From JAGQRJ01 sp041402045 (GTDB lineage: Bacteria > Planctomycetota > J058), in the NCBI GenBank assembly GCA_041402045.1, contig JAWKSZ010000021.1, positions 1 to 64,000 of the forward strand: 64,000 bases of DNA. The letters are read 5' to 3'. The notes beneath the pieces are model-generated. The model saw only the letters and a list, made by a program, of their open reading frames with translations, made no database searches and was not told the origin of the DNA. How positions within the stretch are numbered: position 1 is the first letter of the stretch; each line of letters begins with the position of its first letter. The position numbers and the translations under genes were made by a program. This document shows positions 8,744-17,952 of this stretch, piece after piece.

Positions 8744-10582
8744 ATGAGCGACGAGGCGGAGATCGAGCGGGACGAGCTGGAGTGCGGGGCGCTGTTCGTT
8801 GGAGCGGGCCCGGCCAACCTCGCCGGCGCGATCCGGCTGGCCGACCTGGTGCAGGCTCACAACGAGGGCGTCGAGAACGGGACCGTCGAGGGCGAGCCGA
8901 TCGACCTCGAAGAGTCCCCGATCATGGTGATCGAGAAGGCCCCCGAGGTCGGCGACCACACCATGTCCGGCGCGATCATGGACCCCCGGGCCATGCTCGA
9001 GCTGATCCCCGACTTCGTCGAGCGGGGCGCGCCCACCGACGGCGAGGCCCAGCACGACTCGCTGTGGATCCTGTTCAAGAAGCGCAAGCTCTCGGCGCCG
9101 ATCGTGCCCCCGAACTTCAACAACCACGGCAACCACATCATCAGCCTCAACAAAATGGTCAAGTGGCTGGCGGAGCAGGCGGAGGAGCGCGGGATCCAGA
9201 TCCTGCCCGACTTCCCCGGGGCCGAGGTGCTCTACACCGACGAGGGCGCGGTCAAGGGCGTGCGCACCGTCGACAAGGGGATCGACAAGCACGGCGAGCG
9301 CAAGGACAACTTCGAGCCGGGCACCGACCTCCACAGCCCGATCACGATCTTCGGCGAGGGCTCCCGCGGCTCGTTGACCCGCTCGCTGGTCGAGCGCTTC
9401 AAGCTCGCCGACGGGCGCAACCCGCAGATCTACTCCACCGGCGTCAAGGAGGTGTGGAAGATCCCCGCGGGGCGGCTCAAGGCAGGCCAGGTGATCCACA
9501 CCGCCGGGTATCCGATCGGGGTGTTCGGCAACGAGTTCGGCGGCGCCTGGATCTACGCGCTCAAGGACGACCACGTCTCGATCGGGTTCGTGGTCTCCCT
9601 CGACTCCCCGGACCCGTCCCTCGACCCGCACCGCTTGTTCTCGGAGTGGAAGCAGCACCCGGCGATCAGCGCGCTGCTCGAGGGCGGCGAGGTCGTGCGC
9701 TACGGCGCCAAGACGATCCCCGAGGGCGGCTGGTTCTCGCTGCCCCTGCCCTACATGCCGGGCGCCATGCTCGTGGGCGACTCCGCGGGCTTCCTCAACA
9801 TTTCGCGGCTCAAGGGCATTCACCTGGCCATGAAGTCGGGCATGCTCGCCGCCGAGGCCGCGTTCGAGATCCTGCGCGACAAGGTCCCCGCGACCCGCGA
9901 CCGGACCAAGGTCTACTGGAAGAAGGTCCTCGACTCCTGGGTGTTCGAGGAAATGTGGAAGGTGCGCAACTTCCGCCAGAGCTTCCAGAAGGCGCCCTTC
10001 GGCTTCCTGCGCGGCGGCCTGGCCGCGGGCCTGCACCTGCAGTCGGGCGGGCTCTGGCCCCCCGGCCGCGTGCCCCTGGTCTCCGACCACCACCGCATGA
10101 ACCGCCTGCGCGAGCGCCCGGCCGCCGGGAGCTGGAAGCAGCCCCCCGCCGCGCTCAAGCCCAGCGTCGAGACCGCGGCCCTGGCGCAGAAGGCGCGGGA
10201 GAAGGTCGAGTCCAAGGCCCCGCTCAAGGCGCCGGTCGAGCAGCCCGCCCCCAGCGTCAAGACCGAGGGCGTGGTCTTCGACAAGGTCACCGACGTCTAC
10301 TACTCGGGGGCGACCCACGAGGAGGACCAGCCGGCGCACCTCGTCGTGGCCGACACCGACATTTGCCACACCCGCTGCACCGAGGAGTACGGCAACCCCT
10401 GCCAGTACTTCTGCCCCGCGGCGGTCTACGAAATGGCCACCACCGACGACGGGCAGGGGCGCGAGCTGCGGCTCAACTTCTCCAACTGCGTGCACTGCAA
10501 GACCTGCGACGTGCGCGACCCCTACCAGATCATTACCTGGGTCACCCCCGAGGGCGGCGGACCGACCTACGCCGGCCTGTAG
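8744..10582 (+). CDS. Electron transfer flavoprotein-ubiquinone oxidoreductase
   Basis: A 612-residue ETF-QO that passes electrons from reduced ETF to the quinone pool, linking fatty-acid and amino-acid oxidation to respiration. The FAD dinucleotide motif VGAGPANLAGAIRLAD is near residue 25. The family stretches VGDHTMSGAIMDPRAM and GDSAGFLNISRLKGIHLAMK are present. The C-terminal [4Fe-4S] domain has CPAAVYE and NCVHCKTCDVRDP near residues 555-590, followed by the PEGGGP ending. A Lys/Ala/Pro-rich insertion of about 60 residues (residues 455-515) separates the two parts and is longer than usual. A TACAAT -10-like hexamer lies at 8700-8705. No etfAB genes are nearby. Confidence 0.93.
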   Translation: MSDEAEIERDELECGALFVGAGPANLAGAIRLADLVQAHNEGVENGTVEGEPIDLEESPIMVIEKAPEVGDHTMSGAIMDPRAMLELIPDFVERGAPTDGEAQHDSLWILFKKRKLSAPIVPPNFNNHGNHIISLNKMVKWLAEQAEERGIQILPDFPGAEVLYTDEGAVKGVRTVDKGIDKHGERKDNFEPGTDLHSPITIFGEGSRGSLTRSLVERFKLADGRNPQIYSTGVKEVWKIPAGRLKAGQVIHTAGYPIGVFGNEFGGAWIYALKDDHVSIGFVVSLDSPDPSLDPHRLFSEWKQHPAISALLEGGEVVRYGAKTIPEGGWFSLPLPYMPGAMLVGDSAGFLNISRLKGIHLAMKSGMLAAEAAFEILRDKVPATRDRTKVYWKKVLDSWVFEEMWKVRNFRQSFQKAPFGFLRGGLAAGLHLQSGGLWPPGRVPLVSDHHRMNRLRERPAAGSWKQPPAALKPSVETAALAQKAREKVESKAPLKAPVEQPAPSVKTEGVVFDKVTDVYYSGATHEEDQPAHLVVADTDICHTRCTEEYGNPCQYFCPAAVYEMATTDDGQGRELRLNFSNCVHCKTCDVRDPYQIITWVTPEGGGPTYAGL

Positions 10583-10707
10583 AGATTCCCCTGAGGGCGC
10601 AAGGCCCTTGTCTCGGGCAACTTGTGCGATAGGCGGGCGAAAATCCGGACGAAATCTGGACTTTCTTGAATCCGCCTGGGCGCGGGCTGCGAAGAGCCTC
10701 CTGAACC

Positions 10708-10722
10708 GGGAGCGACGCTCCC
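10708..10722. other. 6-bp hairpin in the 5' region of the fasciclin gene
   Basis: GGGAGC and GCTCCC flank a 3-base loop, ending 10 bases before the AGGAGG ribosome site of the fasciclin gene at 10742. Its position would allow an effect on translation start or mRNA stability; no function is shown. Confidence 0.35.
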
Positions 10723-10741
10723 CTCACCTCAGGAGGTTTCC

Positions 10742-11659
10742 ATGTTCCGCACGCTGCTCACCGCCGCCGCCCTCGCCGCGGCCCTCACCTGCCAGGCCCG
10801 GGCCGAGGCCTCGATCGTCGAGACCGCCCAGCACGCCGGCCAGTTCGAGACCCTGCTCACCGCGGTGAAGCAGGCGGGCCTCGCCGAGACCCTCATGGGC
10901 GAGGGCCCCTACACCGTGTTCGCGCCCACCGACGCCGCCTTCGCCAAGCTCAAGCCGGGCACCCTCGACCTCCTGCTGACCCCCGAGGGCCTGCCGACGC
11001 TGCGTCTGATCCTGAAGCACCACGTGCTCGCCGGCGCGGCGCCCGCCAGCGCCGCCCAGAAGGTCGAGCGCCTGAGCCCGCTCAGCGGCCAGCCCCTGGC
11101 GGTGACCCGCACCCACGACGGGCTGCAGATCGGCCAGGCCAACGTCGTGAAGGCCGACGTGCACTGCACCAACGGCGTGATCCACGTGATCGACCGCGTG
11201 CTCCTCCCCAACACCAAGGACCTGGTCGAGACCGCCCAGCACGCGGGGCAGTTCGAGACCCTGCTCGCCGCGGCGAAGGCCGCGGGCCTGGTCGAGGCGC
11301 TCCAGGGCGAGGGTCCGCTGACCGTGTTCGCCCCCAGCGACGCGGCCTTCGCCAAGCTCCCCGAGGGCACCGTGGCCAGCCTCCTGCGCCCTGAGAACCG
11401 GGCCAAGTTGGCGGCGATCCTCAAGGCCCACGTGGTCTCCGGACGGATCGACTCCGCCGCCGCGCTGAAGGCCGGCGAGGCCACGACCCTCGGCGGCGCG
11501 GCCTGGACGATCGGCAACGACGAGGGCGCGGTGCGCGTCGGCCCGGCGACGGTGCTCCAGGCCGACGTGTATGCGGCCAACGGCGTGATCCACGTGATCG
11601 ACCAGGTGCTGATCCCGGCCGAGAAGCCGGCCTGCGGCTCCTGCGAGTCGGGCATGTGA
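10742..11659 (+). CDS. Secreted protein with two fasciclin (FAS1) domains
   Basis: A signal peptide (MFRTLLTAAALAAALTCQARA) is followed by two FAS1 domains, at about residues 22-158 and 160-296. Each opens with the near-identical ETAQHAGQFETLL and contains the H1/H2 hallmarks YTVFAPTDAAFAKL or LTVFAPSDAAFAKL and NGVIHVID(R/Q)VL. The protein ends in a short Cys-containing tail, CGSCESGM. FAS1 proteins are extracellular or periplasmic adhesion-type proteins. An ideal AGGAGG ribosome site precedes the ATG. The sigma/anti-sigma pair downstream recalls mycobacterial SigK-RskA, which controls the FAS1 proteins MPT70 and MPT83. Confidence 0.92.
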   Translation: MFRTLLTAAALAAALTCQARAEASIVETAQHAGQFETLLTAVKQAGLAETLMGEGPYTVFAPTDAAFAKLKPGTLDLLLTPEGLPTLRLILKHHVLAGAAPASAAQKVERLSPLSGQPLAVTRTHDGLQIGQANVVKADVHCTNGVIHVIDRVLLPNTKDLVETAQHAGQFETLLAAAKAAGLVEALQGEGPLTVFAPSDAAFAKLPEGTVASLLRPENRAKLAAILKAHVVSGRIDSAAALKAGEATTLGGAAWTIGNDEGAVRVGPATVLQADVYAANGVIHVIDQVLIPAEKPACGSCESGM

Positions 11660-11664
11660 GCCTC

Positions 11665-11690
11665 GCGGCCGCGGTCGACGCCGCGGCCGC
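11665..11690 (+). terminator. Hairpin after the fasciclin gene
   Basis: A perfect 10-bp stem (11665-11674 with 11681-11690) with a six-base loop begins 6 bases after the fasciclin stop codon. No T-run follows, so it may act as a pause or mRNA 3'-end structure rather than a full intrinsic terminator. Confidence 0.5.
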
Positions 11691-11781
11691 CCCGCCGCGC
11701 CCCTCCCCGGGGCGCGGCGCCGGCCCTTGTCAGCGCCGCACGATCCCGTCTACTCGTGTCCAGCCCAGGGAGTCGCCCCGC

Positions 11782-12327
11782 TTGACCTCGACCCTCAGCC
11801 CGCCTCTGCTGCCGCGGATCGCCGCGGGCGACCGCGCCGCGGTCGCCACGTGCGTGCAGCGCTACGGCGGGCTCGTGGGCAGCCTCGCGCGGCGCTTGCT
11901 CCCCCCGGCGGAGGTCGAGGACGCGGTGCAGGAGGTGTTCCTCGCGCTGTGGCGCGCGGCCGGGCGCTTCGACCCGTCCCGCGCCCGCGAGTCGACCTTC
12001 GTGGCGGTGGTCGCCCGGCGGCGCCTGGTCGACCGCCTGCGCCGCCTGGGGGCGCGGCCCGAGCTGGCGCCGCTCCCCGCCGAGGAGGCGCTGCCCGCGC
12101 GCCGGGTCGCGCCGTCGGCGGAGCTCGCCGAGCAGGTCGAGCGCGCTCGGCGCGCGCTGGCCGAGCTCGAGCCCAGCGAGCGCCGGCGAGTGCTGGAGCT
12201 GATCCTGCTCCACGGCTACACCCAGGCCGCCGCCGCCGAGGCCCTGACCTTGCCCTTGGGAACCGTGAAGACCCACGCCCGCCGTGGCCTGGCGGAGCTG
12301 CGCCAGAAGCTGGGAGGTGCCGCGTGA
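11782..12327 (+). CDS. ECF-family RNA polymerase sigma factor (SigK-like context)
   Basis: 181 residues with sigma region 2 (EVEDAVQEVFLALWRAAGRF) and region 4 with a helix-turn-helix (YTQAAAAEALTLPLGTVKTH). TTG at 11782 is chosen because AGGGAG lies about 10 bases upstream and because upstream in-frame sequence has no domain character. The stop overlaps the GTG of the next gene (GTGA), giving 1:1 coupling with its anti-sigma factor. The fasciclin gene just upstream is a likely target. Confidence 0.87.
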   Translation: MTSTLSPPLLPRIAAGDRAAVATCVQRYGGLVGSLARRLLPPAEVEDAVQEVFLALWRAAGRFDPSRARESTFVAVVARRRLVDRLRRLGARPELAPLPAEEALPARRVAPSAELAEQVERARRALAELEPSERRRVLELILLHGYTQAAAAEALTLPLGTVKTHARRGLAELRQKLGGAA

Positions 12328-13034
12328 GCGACGACCTGCGCCCCCTGGACGACGCGGAGCTCGAGCGCGCCCTCGCGCAGCTCGACGACCCCTCCCTCGA
12401 GGGCGAGCCCTCGGAGCTCGAGCTCGCCGCGGGCGAAGCCCTGTGGGGCTGGCTCGGCGACGCCCCGCCCCTGGACCCGGCCCTCGAGGCGCGGGTCCTC
12501 CGCGACGCGGACGCCTTCTTCGCGCCGCGCCCGCCCCGCGCCCACGAGCCGGGCCTCGGCCCGCGGGGGTGGGGCTGGCTGGTCGCGGCCCTGGTGCTCA
12601 CGGGCCTCGGCCTCAGCCGCGTGTTGCCCGCGCCGCGCCCCCCCGCCCCGGTGGGCCTCCCCGAGCGCCTGGCCAACGCCCCCGATCGCGTGCGCCTGCG
12701 CTTCACGCCGACCGAGGCCGGTCAGGCCGACTACGGCGCCGTCTCGGGCGAGGTCGTGTGGTCCCGCCAGCAGCAGGCGGGCTTCATGACCTTCCGCGGC
12801 CTGCCCGCGAACCGCCCCGAGCTCGCGCAGTATCAGCTCTGGATCGTGGACCCCGGCCGCGACGCGCACCCGATCGACGGCGGCGTGTTCGACGTGACCT
12901 CGGCCGGCGAGGTCGTGATCCCGATCGACGCCAAGCTGCGCGTCGACGACGCCCAGGCCTTCGCGATCACCCTCGAGCAGCCGGGCGGGGTGGTGGTCTC
13001 CCAGGGTCCGCTGCTCCTGGTGGCGACGCCGTGA
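12324..13034 (+). CDS. RskA-like membrane anti-sigma factor
   Basis: 236 residues. An acidic N-terminal cytoplasmic part (about 1-85) would bind the sigma factor. One membrane helix follows (GWLVAALVLTGLGLSRVL, about residues 88-107). The C-terminal extracytoplasmic domain has the RskA pattern YQLWIVDPGRD, GGVFDV and FAITLEQPGGVVVSQGPLLL. Release of RskA-type factors by membrane proteolysis frees the sigma factor; a similar mechanism is inferred here. No zinc-binding HxxxCxxC motif is visible in the N-terminus, as in RskA. Start and stop both overlap neighbours (GTGA). Confidence 0.85.
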   Translation: MSDDLRPLDDAELERALAQLDDPSLEGEPSELELAAGEALWGWLGDAPPLDPALEARVLRDADAFFAPRPPRAHEPGLGPRGWGWLVAALVLTGLGLSRVLPAPRPPAPVGLPERLANAPDRVRLRFTPTEAGQADYGAVSGEVVWSRQQQAGFMTFRGLPANRPELAQYQLWIVDPGRDAHPIDGGVFDVTSAGEVVIPIDAKLRVDDAQAFAITLEQPGGVVVSQGPLLLVATP

Positions 13035-13522
13035 GGCCCCGCCCCGAGCCGCCGGGGCCCGGGCAGGAGTCGGTGTGGGACTACCCGCGCCCGCCGCGGA
13101 TCGAGCCCACGCCGCGCCGGCTCGTGGTGCGCCTGGGCGAGGTCACCGTCGCGGACACGACCCGCGGCCTGCGGGTGCTCGAGACCAGCCACCCGCCGGT
13201 CTACTACGTCCCGCCCGCGGACGTGCGCCAGGAGCTCCTGCGCCCGGCCGCCCAGCAGTCGTTCTGCGAGTGGAAGGGGCGCGCGCGCTACTTCGACGTG
13301 GTCGTGCCCGGCCGCGAGCTCCCGCAGGCGGTGTTCCAGTATCCCGAGCCCACCCCCGGGGCCGCCGCGATCGCCGGCTGCTTCAGCTTCTACGCCGGCG
13401 AGCTGGCCTGCTTCGTCGACGGCGAGCGCGTGACCCCGCAGCCCGGCGGGTTCTACAGCGGCTGGATCACGTCGGACCTCGCGGGCCCGTTCAAGGGCGG
13501 CCCCGGCTCCTGGGGTTGGTAG
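13031..13522 (+). CDS. DUF427 domain protein
   Basis: 163 residues matching the DUF427 family, with WDYPRPPRIEPTPRRLVVRL, the VLETSHPPVYYVP motif, FCEWKGRARYFDVVV and the closing GGFYSGWITSDLAGPFKGG. The family is a compact beta fold common in bacteria and fungi, and its enzymatic role is not established. The GTG start overlaps the anti-sigma stop, so this is the third gene of the sigma operon and may be part of its stress output. Confidence 0.85.
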   Translation: MRPRPEPPGPGQESVWDYPRPPRIEPTPRRLVVRLGEVTVADTTRGLRVLETSHPPVYYVPPADVRQELLRPAAQQSFCEWKGRARYFDVVVPGRELPQAVFQYPEPTPGAAAIAGCFSFYAGELACFVDGERVTPQPGGFYSGWITSDLAGPFKGGPGSWGW

Positions 13523-13607
13523 GGCTCGGTTCGCGAACAGAGGAGTGACGGACCGTGGGCTCCGGGCTCCACGGTCCACGCGCCCTTGGCTTGCTCGGCG
13601 AGCAGCG

Positions 13608-14393
13608 TCAGGGGGCAGAGATCACCAGCACCGGCCGACCCCCGCCGGCGCCCGGCTCGAGGGTCCACCTCGCGCCCGCGTTCTCCACCATCAGGGAAAC
13701 CGCCAAAGGAAGCGGCACGTGCCCGAACTTCACCTTGACGCGCCGCCGCTCGACCTCGGGCGCCACCCGTACCTCGAGGCCCGTGACGGCCGCGAGATAG
13801 GAGCCCGCCTCCAGGAGCACGAGCCCGGGACCCAAGTCCACCTCGAAGGCACGTCCGCCAAAGGCCTGCTCGAGGAGCGCCGGGTTCACCTGGGGCACGG
13901 CGAAGGGCGGCCGGTCGCGGCGTGAGACCACGACGACCGACCCGTGCTGAGTGCAGGTGAGCTCCTGCGGGAGGAGCGAGGTCAGCAGGTCTCGACAGGT
14001 TGCGCGCCGCGGGCCGGCGTGCTCCCGCACCCCCAGGGAGGTGTCGACGTCCCGGCCCGGAACGAAGGAGAGCCCAGAGGCACGACGAAGCTGGTGCAGC
14101 AGTTGCTCGAGAGTCGCGTTCGCAGGAAGCTCCAGCTCGAGGAGGTCCTCCTCGAAGGCTCGCCGCTGCTGCGCTCGCTCACGGGCACGCTGGCGCTCCC
14201 CATAGGCCTGGAGGAAGGCCTCCCGAGGCATGCCGCGTTCGGCCAGGAGCTCTAGCGCCACGTCGAGCTGGTCCTGAACCTCCCGCAGCGCTGCCTCTTG
14301 CCTCCCTGGTGCCGAGGAATCCTGAGCCAGGGAGGGAAGGGCCACGACGCTGAAGCATGCCGCGAGCGCGGCCAAGGTGTGAGCTGTATGCAT
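13608..14393 (-). CDS. Secreted protein with two secretin/TonB N-terminus-like (STN) repeats
   Basis: 261 residues with an N-terminal signal peptide (MHTAHTLAALAACFSVVALP) and a Glu/Arg-rich helix. Two STN-like beta-alpha segments follow: ATLEQLLHQLRRASGLSFVP through VVVVSRRDRPPF, and RAFEVDLGPGLVLLEAGSYL through ARWTLEPG. The second ends the protein. STN domains sit at the periplasmic end of secretins and TonB receptors; here no channel follows, so the protein may be a free periplasmic binding module. It lies 67 bases after the MATE gene and probably belongs to that leftward operon. The family assignment rests on pattern only. Confidence 0.6.
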   Translation of the reverse strand: MHTAHTLAALAACFSVVALPSLAQDSSAPGRQEAALREVQDQLDVALELLAERGMPREAFLQAYGERQRARERAQQRRAFEEDLLELELPANATLEQLLHQLRRASGLSFVPGRDVDTSLGVREHAGPRRATCRDLLTSLLPQELTCTQHGSVVVVSRRDRPPFAVPQVNPALLEQAFGGRAFEVDLGPGLVLLEAGSYLAAVTGLEVRVAPEVERRRVKVKFGHVPLPLAVSLMVENAGARWTLEPGAGGGRPVLVISAP

Positions 14394-14460
14394 GGATCGT
14401 CCACGGGCCGGTCCGAGCGCGCGGCGGACCGACGTCAGAGGGCCACACACCGGGCCGGGA

Positions 14461-15849
14461 CTAGGAGTTCCCGAGATCTCCGGGAACCCAGGACGCGTCC
14501 ACCCCGGTGACCGCCCAGCGCTCGCGGCGGAACCAGATCCAGAAGGCGAGGCCCTTGATCCCCATGGTGATCGAGATCGTCCACCACACCGCGAGGGTCC
14601 CCCAGCCGAGGGCCGCGAGCCCAAGGGCCAGGGGCAAGCGGATCACCGTGCCCACGACCTCGATCGCCATGGCCGGGGCGGTGTCGCCCACGCCGCCGGC
14701 GACGTTGTCGAGCACGACCTCGTAGGCCATGGGCACCGTGGCCAGGGCCACGATCCGCAGGTAGACGCTGCCCTCGGCGATCACCGCCGGGTCGTCGGTC
14801 ATGATCCCCATGCAGGCCTGGGGCCAGGCCAGGAGCAGGGCAACGATCGGGAGCATGGCCAGCACCGCCCAGCGCAGGGCGAGGCGGATCACCTCCTTGG
14901 CGCGCTCGGGTTGGTTCGCGCCCAGGTTCTGCCCCGCGATCGTGCCCGCGGCGCGACCGAGGGCGAGCATGAGCATGTAGGTCACCGACTCCATGCGGAT
15001 CCCGACGCCCATGGCCGCGACCGCGGGGGTCCCGCCGACGTCCTCGGTGATCCGGGCCAGGCCGAGGTAGATCGAGGAGAACGCCATGCCGGCGGTGCTC
15101 ACCGGGGCGCCGATCTTGGCGATCTCCCAGGCCCGGGCCAGGCCGACCTCCCCCGGCCGGGGGCGGGCGAAGCCCAGCGCGTACCGGCGCCGCCAGAGCG
15201 CGGCGGCGAGCACGAGCAGGCCCGCGCCGCGGGCGCAGACCGTGGCCAGGGCCGCGCCCTGAACGCCGAGGGCGGGGACCGGCCCCCAGCCGAAGATCAG
15301 GAGCACGTCCAGGCAGGCGTTGAGCACGAAGCTCCCGGCGAGCACGAGCATGGGCAGCCGCGTCTCCCCCGCGCCGCGGAAGATCGACTCCAGGATCAGG
15401 AACCCGCCGAGGGTGGGGAAGCCGAAGCAGAGCACCTCGAGGTAGTCGACGCCGAGGGCGGCCGGCCCGGGGTCGAGGTTCACGATCCCGACCACGACCC
15501 GCGGGATCACGCCGCCGAGGGCCACGATCACGAGGACCAGGACCGCGCCCCAGGCGAGGCCGCACACCGCGGCCGCGCCGGCCCGCGGCCGGTCGCCCGC
15601 GCCCACCGCGCGCGCGACGAGGGCCAGGGTCCCCGCCGAGGCGAGCTCGGCGAAGGCGATCATGCACCAGATCGCATACAGGGTGCCGCCGACCGCGGCC
15701 AGCGCGTCCGGCCCGACGCGGCCCACGAGGGCCATGTCGACCCAGTTGAAGCCGATCTGCCCCACGTAGCCCACGGCGAGCGGCCAGGCCAGCCGGCGCA
15801 GCGGGGGCGCGAGGGGGCCCCGGAGAATGTCCCCGACGGCGGGCTGCAT
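14461..15849 (-). CDS. MATE family efflux transporter
   Basis: 462 residues with about 12 hydrophobic helices in two homologous halves, the layout of Na+- or H+-coupled MATE drug exporters in the inner membrane. Family patterns include VGQIGFNWVDMALVGRVGPD in the first helix pair and ILESIFRGAGETRLPM. The ATG at 15849 is 19 bases beyond the methyltransferase stop, so it is part of the response-regulator operon. The substrate cannot be predicted. Confidence 0.9.
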   Translation of the reverse strand: MQPAVGDILRGPLAPPLRRLAWPLAVGYVGQIGFNWVDMALVGRVGPDALAAVGGTLYAIWCMIAFAELASAGTLALVARAVGAGDRPRAGAAAVCGLAWGAVLVLVIVALGGVIPRVVVGIVNLDPGPAALGVDYLEVLCFGFPTLGGFLILESIFRGAGETRLPMLVLAGSFVLNACLDVLLIFGWGPVPALGVQGAALATVCARGAGLLVLAAALWRRRYALGFARPRPGEVGLARAWEIAKIGAPVSTAGMAFSSIYLGLARITEDVGGTPAVAAMGVGIRMESVTYMLMLALGRAAGTIAGQNLGANQPERAKEVIRLALRWAVLAMLPIVALLLAWPQACMGIMTDDPAVIAEGSVYLRIVALATVPMAYEVVLDNVAGGVGDTAPAMAIEVVGTVIRLPLALGLAALGWGTLAVWWTISITMGIKGLAFWIWFRRERWAVTGVDASWVPGDLGNS

Positions 15850-15868
15850 GCCCGCGCCTACACCCCGG

Positions 15869-16528
15869 CTAGACGCCCCGGCGCTCGAGAATGTAGTAGC
15901 GGTGCCCCGAGGAGAGCCGGGAGATCGGGACCCAGCCGCGCACGTCGAAGCCCGCGGCCTCGGCGATCCGCTCCACGTCCTTGCGGCGGAAGGTGCTCTT
16001 GGAGCGCTTCTTGTTGAACACCCGGCGCAGCTCGCGCAGGCGGTTCTTGATCGACTCGGTGGCGAAGATCGTGACCACGACCCAGGTCTTGGACACGCGC
16101 AGCACCTCGCGCAGATAGTCCTCGCGGCGCTGGTCGTCGCCAATGTGGTGCGAGAGCCGGGCCGAGAACACGACGTCGAAGGTCCGGTCGCCGAAGGGCA
16201 GCTGGAAGGCGTTGACCACCGAGCAGCGCCCCTGGGGGTTCGCCTCCCGCAGGCGATACAGCATTTCGCGGGAGTAGTCGCCGCTGATCAGGGTCTTGGC
16301 GAAGGGCTCGATCTCGGGGCCCAGGCGCCCGGCGCCGCAGGGCATGTCGAGGATCGTGCCCTGGGTGACCCCCGTGCGCTCCAGCGCCCGCCGGATCGCG
16401 CGCCGCTCGAAGTGGCTCGAGACGCGCTTGTGGAACTGGCGGTCGTACTTGGTCGCGTAGCTCACCGCGCGCTCGTGCTGGCGGCGCGAGTTGGCGTACT
16501 GTTCGAGGAGCTCGTCGTTCAGCGACAT
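15869..16528 (-). CDS. SAM-dependent class I methyltransferase
   Basis: 219 residues with the Rossmann motif I (ILDMPCGAGRLGPEI), motif II region (SGDYSREMLYRLRE) and the acidic motif IV strand FDVVFSARLSHHI. A basic helix (RRVFNKKRSKSTFRRKD) is near the C-terminus. The fold resembles UbiE/COQ5-type methyltransferases, but the substrate is unknown. The start codon lies inside the end of the histidine kinase gene (about 10-base overlap), so translation is coupled to it. The conserved lysine-rich segment could contact a phosphorylated or lipid substrate; that is only inference. Confidence 0.82.
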   Translation of the reverse strand: MSLNDELLEQYANSRRQHERAVSYATKYDRQFHKRVSSHFERRAIRRALERTGVTQGTILDMPCGAGRLGPEIEPFAKTLISGDYSREMLYRLREANPQGRCSVVNAFQLPFGDRTFDVVFSARLSHHIGDDQRREDYLREVLRVSKTWVVVTIFATESIKNRLRELRRVFNKKRSKSTFRRKDVERIAEAAGFDVRGWVPISRLSSGHRYYILERRGV

Positions 16529-17952
16529 GGGGCCTCCGCGGGCGCGTGAAGCCCCGCAGGGTAAGGCGAAGCTGCCGCCAGGGGAAGGCGTAGCTCGAAG
16601 CAGGAGCGGCCCTCGCGGAGGTGCACCCGCAGCTCCCCGCCGTGTCGACGCGCGATCGCCCGGGCCAGGGGCAGCCCCAGCCCCAGGCCGGCCTGCGGGC
16701 CGCGGGAGGCGCGCCCGCGGTGGAAGGGCACGAACAGGCTCTCGAGGTCCTGACCGTTCAGGCTGTCGCCGTCGTCCTCGACCTGGACCCAGGCCTGCCC
16801 GTCCTCGGACCCCAGGGCGAAGCGCACCTCGCTCCCGGGGGGCGCGTACTTGCAGGCGTTCTCCAGCAGGTTCCACAGGGTCCGGGTCAGGAGCAGGGTG
16901 TGCCCGCGCACGCGGAGCTCTTCGGGCGCCGGGGTGAAGCGCAGGCGGAGGCCGGCGGTCTCGGCGAGCACCTGCGCGTCCGGCTCGACGTCGGCGGCGA
17001 TCTGGGTCAACGAGGTCTCGGGCGCCTGGAGCAGGTCCGGCTCCTCGCTGCGCGCGAGCTCGAGCAGGCCGTCGATCAGCCGGCGCAGCCCGTCGACCTC
17101 CTCCAGGATCCCCGCCAGGGCCTGGTCCTTGGTCTCGGGGTCCCCGTCGCCCAGGGCCTGCTCCGCCGCGGCGCGCACCCGGGCCAGGGGGGTGCGCAGC
17201 TCGTGGCCGGCGTGGGCGCTGAACTGCGCCTGCCGCGCGGCGTTCTCCTCGTGCTTGGCCAGGATCGAGTTCAGGAACGCGACCAGCTCCTCGAGCTCGG
17301 AGTAGCGCTCGGGCTGGGAGAGGCGTGACCCCTGGGCGTTGCCCGCGGCCAGATCGCGGGCGTTGGCCACCAGGAGCAGGATCGGCCGGAGCGCGGCGCC
17401 GAGGAGCAGGCGCGAGCCGACGTAGGTCACGAGCGCCGTGGCCCCCAGCGCCAGCGAGAACCAGGTCCAGAAGCGGGTCAGCGCGGCGTCGATCCAGCTC
17501 GAGTCGACGGCGGTCGCCACGATCCAGCCCCGCCCGTCGCCGACGCTGTAGGCGCAGCGCACCACCCCTGGCGCCGAGGTGTCGAAGCGCACGTCTTCCG
17601 GCCGCAGCGAGCCGAGGTCCAGGTGCGCGCCCTCGAGGGCGGGGACGCCCAGGTTCAGCACCGGCTCGCCGTCCTGGCCGTAGACCGTGAGCCCGATCAC
17701 CTTCTCCTCGGGCCACAGCCCGGGCGCGCGCTGCACGTGGGCCTCGAGGTCGGCGAGGTCGACCGCCGAGCCCGAGAGGATCGCGAGCTCCTGGGCCTCG
17801 TGGCGCGCGAAGCCGCGGACCTCCTCCTCGAAGCCGTGGCGCATGAACAGGTGGGTCACGACTCCGGAGAGCACCCCCAGGGCGAGCACGAGGGCCGTGC
17901 TCCAGGCGGCGAGGCGCGAGCGCAGGGAGCGGCCGCCTCCGCCCAGGCTCAC
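16519..17952 (-). CDS. Two-component sensor histidine kinase
   Basis: 477 residues. The first membrane helix (AAWSTALVLALGVLSGVV) is followed by a periplasmic sensor of about 130 residues, a second helix (FSLALGATALVTYVGSRLLL) and a HAMP-like linker. HisKA has the acceptor His in AGHELRTPLARVR, near residue 250. The ATPase domain has NLLENACKYAPPG and the G-box GLGLGLPLARAIARRHGG. The GTG start overlaps the response-regulator stop. It is an EnvZ/CzcS-class kinase paired with the adjacent OmpR-type regulator. The signal is unknown. Confidence 0.92.
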   Translation of the reverse strand: MSLGGGGRSLRSRLAAWSTALVLALGVLSGVVTHLFMRHGFEEEVRGFARHEAQELAILSGSAVDLADLEAHVQRAPGLWPEEKVIGLTVYGQDGEPVLNLGVPALEGAHLDLGSLRPEDVRFDTSAPGVVRCAYSVGDGRGWIVATAVDSSWIDAALTRFWTWFSLALGATALVTYVGSRLLLGAALRPILLLVANARDLAAGNAQGSRLSQPERYSELEELVAFLNSILAKHEENAARQAQFSAHAGHELRTPLARVRAAAEQALGDGDPETKDQALAGILEEVDGLRRLIDGLLELARSEEPDLLQAPETSLTQIAADVEPDAQVLAETAGLRLRFTPAPEELRVRGHTLLLTRTLWNLLENACKYAPPGSEVRFALGSEDGQAWVQVEDDGDSLNGQDLESLFVPFHRGRASRGPQAGLGLGLPLARAIARRHGGELRVHLREGRSCFELRLPLAAASPYPAGLHAPAEAPCR

